The position numbers and the translations under genes were made by a program. The notes under the pieces are model-generated. The model saw nothing but the letters and a program-made list of their open reading frames with translations, searched no databases and had not been told where the DNA came from. Below are positions 12,287 to 15,958 of a stretch of 15,958 bases of DNA, one piece after another. Source of the DNA: Nitrospirota bacterium (lineage in GTDB: Bacteria; Nitrospirota; Thermodesulfovibrionia; Thermodesulfovibrionales; UBA6898); contig JAOUFP010000013.1 in NCBI GenBank assembly GCA_029858145.1, positions 1 through 15,958 of the forward strand, given 5' to 3'. Position 1 is the first letter of the stretch, and each line of letters begins with the position of its first letter.

Positions 12287-15237
12287 TTAACGAAGAAAAC
12301 ACTGTTGAGCAGATGGTCCTTGACGCCCTTTGCGGTAGAACGCAGTTAAATATGATCGCGGAAGAGGCTGCGCCTTACGGAGATCAGTTCAAGGACTGGA
12401 GATTTATCTCTGCAGAGGATCTTCCCCGTCAGTATTCGGATGTCTTCGTCGAAGCCATGGTTCGAGATGCCCTTATCCGTCTTAATCCTGAAATTAAGGC
12501 CCAGCCTGATAGGGCCGATGAAGTGCTCTATCGGCTCCGCACGATTCCTCTTTCAGTGCAGAGCGAAGGTCTTGTCCGGGTCAACGAGATGTTTGCCGAG
12601 TGGCTGAGAGGCGAGAAATCGATGCCCTTTGGTGAGCGGGGCGAGCACACCCAAGTTAAGCTGATAGACTTTTCCGACCATTCCAATAATCAATTTATTG
12701 CAACCAGTCAGTGGGTCTACCCCACAAAGGAAAATGGCAAGCGTTTCGATATTGTACTTCTTGTAAACGGCATCCCTTTGATTGTCGGAGAGGCAAAGAC
12801 CCCGGTTCGCCCGGCAGTTACCTGGGTTGACGGTGCCAGCGACATCCGCAATGGTTATGAAAAAAGTGTGCCTCAGATGTTTGCGCCGAGTGTCTTTTCA
12901 TTTGCGACAGAAGGCAAGTGCTTCCGTTATGGCTCTGTGCGCATGCCCTTGGATATCTGGGGTCCATGGCACGACCCTGACGATAAGTCCGAAGGCACAC
13001 TGGCAGATGTTCAAAGATCTATTCGCAATATGCTCCGTCCTGAGGTGATTCTCGACATACTCCAGAACTTTACACTCTTTGCTACTGATAAAAAGCACCG
13101 GCGCATAAAGATTATCTGCCGTTACCAGCAATATGAGGCTGTCAATCTGATGGTAGAAAGAGTGGTCAAAGGATATCCGAAGAAGGGGCTAATCTGGCAT
13201 TTCCAGGGCTCTGGCAAATCATTGCTGATGGTGTTTGCCGCGCAAAAGCTCAGGATGCATCCAAAACTCAAGAATCCCACGGTGATGATTGTGGTGGACC
13301 GCATCGACCTGGACACGCAAATTACCGCCACTTTCAATGCCGCCGATGTTCCCAATATGATCGGTGCGGGGACACGGCAGGAGTTGCAGAGCCTTCTTGG
13401 CCAAGACATTCGAAAGATTATTATCACCACTATCCATAAGTTCGGCGAAGTGGACGGAATGCTTAACGACCGCTCGAACATTATCGTGATGGTGGACGAG
13501 GCTCACCGAACACAGGAGGGTGATCTTGGTCGCAAGATGCGTACGGCTTTGCCGAATGCATTTCTATTTGGTCTGACCGGTACGCCTATTAACAAGCGCG
13601 ACCGGAACACGTTTTGGGCCTTCGGAGCAGACGAGGACGAACAGGGCTATCTGAGCCGTTATTCGTTCCAGGAATCCATCCGAGACAAGGCGACTCTGCC
13701 GCTTCACTTCGAGGCGGTGGACGTAAAGCTCCATATCGACAAGGAAGCCATTAACGAGGCATACCGGCAGATTACCGGAGAGCTGAGTGAACAGGACCGT
13801 GACGACCTTGCAAAGCGGGCGGCCAAGATGGCAGTCCTTATTAAGGCACCTTCCAGGGTTCAGGCAATATGCCGGCACATTGTGAATCATTTTCAGGAAA
13901 AGGTGGAGCCGAACGGCTTTAAAGCGCAGGTGGTGACCTTTGATCGTGAATGCTGCGTTCTTTATAAGAAAGCGATGGATGATCTGGTTGGGGCAGAGGC
14001 AAGCTCAATCGTAATGTCCACACCGGGCGGCAAAGGCGATGAATTCGCTGAATGGAAACTGGACAAAGATCAGGAGGAGAAACTTCTTGACCGTTTCCGT
14101 GATCCAGGCGATCCGCTGAAGTATCTCATTGTGACCTCGAAATTGCTCACCGGTTTCGATGCTCCGATCCTGCAGGCAATGTATTTGGACAAGCCGGTAA
14201 AGGACCATAACCTTCTTCAGGCGATCTGCCGCACTAATCGACCTTACTCGAGAAAAACGCACGGGTTGATCGTTGATTACCTCGGTATCTTTGATGATGT
14301 TGCGACAGCCCTCGATTTCGACGAAAAGGCTGTTCAGCGTGTTATAACCAACCTCGACGAGTTGAAGAAGCAGTTGCCTGCACAGATGATGAGTTGCCTT
14401 GCCTTTTTCCCGAATGTGGATCGGACCGTGGGCGGATATGAAGGGCTTATCGCCGCTCAGGACTGCCTGCCTGATAATATTACGCGGGATCGTTTCGCAT
14501 CTGATTTTTCAGTGCTCTCAACTCTCTGGGAAGCTCTTTCGCCGGACCAATGTCTGGTGCCGCATACAGCCGACTACAAATGGCTCTCTCAGGTTTACGA
14601 ATCGGTGAAGCCGCCGAGTGGCCGCGGCCAGCTCCTCTGGCATGCACTCGGCGCAAAGACGATAGAACTTGTCCATGAGAACGTGCACCTTGAAACCGTT
14701 CGCGATGATATTGAAACTCTGGTTATGGATGCTGATGTCCTCGAAAGCATACTGAATACTAAAGACCCGAATAAGAAAGCCAAAGAGATTGAGATCAAGC
14801 TCATTGCCAGGCTGAGAAGACATAAAGATAATCCCAAGTTTATTGCACTGGGTGAACGCCTGGAAAAACTCAAGGAAAAGCACGAACAGGGTCTTCTCCA
14901 CAGCCTTGATTTCTTGAAGGAGTTGCTTGCCTTGGCTAAGGAAGTTGTCGAGGCGGAAAAGAAGGTCGATCCAGTTGATGAACAGAGAAAGGCAAGGGCG
15001 GCTCTGTCGGAGTTGTTTGCAGAGATTAAGGGGAAGGATACACCAGTTGTTGTCGAGAGAATCGTTAGTGATATCGACGAGCTTGTGAAGACTGTGCGAT
15101 TCCCCGGCTGGCAAAACACCAAAGCCGGAGAGCGCGAGGTACAGAAGGCCTTGCGCAAAGTGATTTATGTAAAATACTCGATCAAGGACCAGGATCTTTT
15201 CGACAAGGCGTATGGGTATATTAGGCAGTATTATTGA
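12277..15237 (+). CDS. hsdR: Type I RM restriction subunit HsdR
   Basis: A 986-residue HsdR. The N-terminal PD-(D/E)xK nuclease is intact: FDIVLLVNG with D158, and GEAK with E172 and K174. The SF2 translocase follows: Walker A GSGKS at 311-315 (WHFQGSGKS context), DEAH at 407-410, TGTP at 434-437, and a motif V/VI region with SKLLTGFDAP (621-630) and QAICRTNRPYS (648-658). The C-terminal helical region (about 680-986), rich in charged coiled-coil sequence at 840-900, docks to the methyltransferase core. All expected motifs are present, so the system should be able to restrict. The enzyme translocates DNA using ATP from unmodified sites and cuts at a distance. Start GTG 12277 follows GAGGTGA with short spacing and lies in a hairpin. 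Confidence 0.94.
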   Translation: MTHFNEENTVEQMVLDALCGRTQLNMIAEEAAPYGDQFKDWRFISAEDLPRQYSDVFVEAMVRDALIRLNPEIKAQPDRADEVLYRLRTIPLSVQSEGLVRVNEMFAEWLRGEKSMPFGERGEHTQVKLIDFSDHSNNQFIATSQWVYPTKENGKRFDIVLLVNGIPLIVGEAKTPVRPAVTWVDGASDIRNGYEKSVPQMFAPSVFSFATEGKCFRYGSVRMPLDIWGPWHDPDDKSEGTLADVQRSIRNMLRPEVILDILQNFTLFATDKKHRRIKIICRYQQYEAVNLMVERVVKGYPKKGLIWHFQGSGKSLLMVFAAQKLRMHPKLKNPTVMIVVDRIDLDTQITATFNAADVPNMIGAGTRQELQSLLGQDIRKIIITTIHKFGEVDGMLNDRSNIIVMVDEAHRTQEGDLGRKMRTALPNAFLFGLTGTPINKRDRNTFWAFGADEDEQGYLSRYSFQESIRDKATLPLHFEAVDVKLHIDKEAINEAYRQITGELSEQDRDDLAKRAAKMAVLIKAPSRVQAICRHIVNHFQEKVEPNGFKAQVVTFDRECCVLYKKAMDDLVGAEASSIVMSTPGGKGDEFAEWKLDKDQEEKLLDRFRDPGDPLKYLIVTSKLLTGFDAPILQAMYLDKPVKDHNLLQAICRTNRPYSRKTHGLIVDYLGIFDDVATALDFDEKAVQRVITNLDELKKQLPAQMMSCLAFFPNVDRTVGGYEGLIAAQDCLPDNITRDRFASDFSVLSTLWEALSPDQCLVPHTADYKWLSQVYESVKPPSGRGQLLWHALGAKTIELVHENVHLETVRDDIETLVMDADVLESILNTKDPNKKAKEIEIKLIARLRRHKDNPKFIALGERLEKLKEKHEQGLLHSLDFLKELLALAKEVVEAEKKVDPVDEQRKARAALSELFAEIKGKDTPVVVERIVSDIDELVKTVRFPGWQNTKAGEREVQKALRKVIYVKYSIKDQDLFDKAYGYIRQYY

Positions 15238-15336
15238 GGATTGATAAAGTCCTAGAATAGTTGGCTTAAAAAGGAGGCAGGGTACTCATCTGAAATATGG
15301 CCTTATCATGATCTCTAGGAATGAAAGGATATTTTG

Positions 15337-15786
15337 ATGAATCGCACAGAAACAAAGAAAAGCCTTACGGACAAACAATGCTCCATATGCGGAAAAAGGT
15401 TCCCTGTCGCCGAGTTCTCTTACGGACGGAGAGATAACAGGTCATACTGCAAAAAATGCAATAAGGAGGAAGTGGCGGCTTATAGGCAGGGCGGTGTTGA
15501 AGCTGCCCGTGATTACAGGGAACGTAAAGGGCAGAATGGAAGACACCTTAACTATTCCGTAATTTCCTCCACTCCTTTTTGCCTAACACCGGAGACTCGC
15601 GATATAAAATTCCATGGTGGAATAATTAGGGGAGAGGTCGCGGACGTTATCATCTATCTCGGCCGCCACGCGGACAAAATCAAAATCGACATCGAAACGT
15701 CCGTCGAAAAGATCGCCCTGAACGAACAGAAATACCCCTTCGAACTGGCGAAAGACAATGCGATCAAGTACAATAAACGCGATTGA
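15337..15786 (+). CDS. Small four-cysteine zinc-finger protein, function unknown
   Basis: A 149-residue protein started at ATG 15337 because AAAGGA lies 7 bp upstream. The N-terminus has two CxxC pairs, C15-C18 (CSICGKRFPVAEFSYGRR) and C38-C41 (YCKKCNKE), a zinc finger of the kind seen at the N-terminus of some HNH or phage-type endonucleases, but no HNH motif follows. Residues from about 70 on contain a soluble region (FCLTPETRDIKFHGG, GEVADVIIYLGRH, KIKIDIETSVEKIALN) that I do not recognise. It lies 99 bp after hsdR on the same strand; no terminator is evident between them, so it could be an accessory of the island or unrelated flank. A nucleic acid-binding role is only a guess from the zinc finger. 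Confidence 0.7.
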   Translation: MNRTETKKSLTDKQCSICGKRFPVAEFSYGRRDNRSYCKKCNKEEVAAYRQGGVEAARDYRERKGQNGRHLNYSVISSTPFCLTPETRDIKFHGGIIRGEVADVIIYLGRHADKIKIDIETSVEKIALNEQKYPFELAKDNAIKYNKRD

Positions 15787-15827
15787 CTGATGTGAGAATA
15801 AAATCATCCGGGAACCCGTAACGAACC

Positions 15828-15958
15828 ATGAACCTGAATAAGATATGTCCAAATTGCGAAGCCGAGTATCTCCCGCATATCGAAAAATGCGCGGATTGCG
15901 GCGCTGACCTCCTCTTGCCCGAGGAGTACCAAAAGGCACAGGAGGAAAGAAAGCGGAT
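15828..15958 (+). CDS. Zinc-ribbon protein, N-terminus only (window end)
   Basis: From ATG 15828 a frame of 43 codons is open to the window edge: it carries CPNC (residues 7-10) and CADC (21-24) in a short zinc ribbon, followed by GADLLLPEEYQKAQEERKR, which starts a charged helix. This is a common N-terminal module of small bacterial zinc-ribbon proteins of unknown function. The ribosome site is weak (GGGAACC). It follows the preceding gene by 41 bp. The rest lies outside the window, so no function can be given. Confidence 0.65.
   Translation, partial: MNLNKICPNCEAEYLPHIEKCADCGADLLLPEEYQKAQEERKR

Noticed and set aside
14518..15158. Long minus-strand open frames inside hsdR (187 and 198 codons)
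   Set aside because: They are antisense to the conserved C-terminal part of HsdR and show shadow composition (Ser/Leu/Cys-rich), no domain and no ribosome site.
15233..15260. Possible terminator after hsdR (AGGATT...GTCCT)
   Set aside because: The stem is only about four bases and no T-run follows, so it cannot be supported.
1..15958. tRNA, rRNA, CRISPR array, insertion sequence or integrase
   Set aside because: I looked on both strands and saw no transposase, integrase, regular spacer-repeat array or tRNA-like cloverleaf; the only mobile-looking DNA is the small palindromic repeats listed.

Overview
The window is bacterial, of moderate GC, and reads as a defence island set between housekeeping and signalling genes. 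The intergenic DNA carries a REP-like GTCAT...ATGAC palindromic repeat and a dispersed repeat of the form CTCATTGCTCGTTGC. Together with the style of the sensor kinase next to a PhnD-like protein, this suggests a Nitrospirota-like or deltaproteobacteria-like genome. That assignment is inference only: there is no rRNA or other marker gene here.

Left part (1-3707, minus strand): a truncated TRIC/UPF0126 (YicG-like) membrane protein, a 727-residue hybrid sensor histidine kinase (HAMP-PAS-HisKA-HATPase-REC), and directly upstream of it a periplasmic PhnD-like solute-binding protein. The last two are 6 bp apart and probably form one signalling unit. The 3.7-4.07 kb region holds no gene, only dispersed repeats.

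Middle and right part (4069-15237, plus strand): a type I restriction-modification island. It opens with the relic of an older hsdM, in which the N- and C-terminal coding ends are joined by a large internal deletion, followed by a class II Fic protein. The main operon then runs hsdM1 - hsdM2 - higB - higA - (50 bp) - hsdS - (relic of a YhcG/DUF1016 gene) - hsdR. hsdM1 has catalytic motif NPPF and hsdM2 has NPPY, and they are joined by an ATGA stop/start overlap. This is the signature of the heterodimeric M1M2S type I enzymes that make m6A on one strand and m4C on the other. A HigB toxin and a HigA antitoxin fused to an ImmA/IrrE-type metallopeptidase sit inside the operon. A 75-bp promoter/leader module occurs twice, before the hsdM relic and before hsdM1, as direct repeats flanking fic. 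A 33-bp near-perfect palindrome covers the hsdM2 stop, and a 10-bp-arm inverted repeat pairs the hsdR start codon, so both restriction and toxin expression may be controlled locally.

Right edge (15337-15958): a small four-cysteine zinc-finger protein of unknown function and the start of a zinc-ribbon protein cut by the window end.

How the genes work together (inference): HsdS with HsdM1 and HsdM2 would give an asymmetric methyltransferase; HsdR added to it gives the restriction complex; HigBA would make loss of the locus costly; Fic may be an additional AMP-transferase toxin or regulator.
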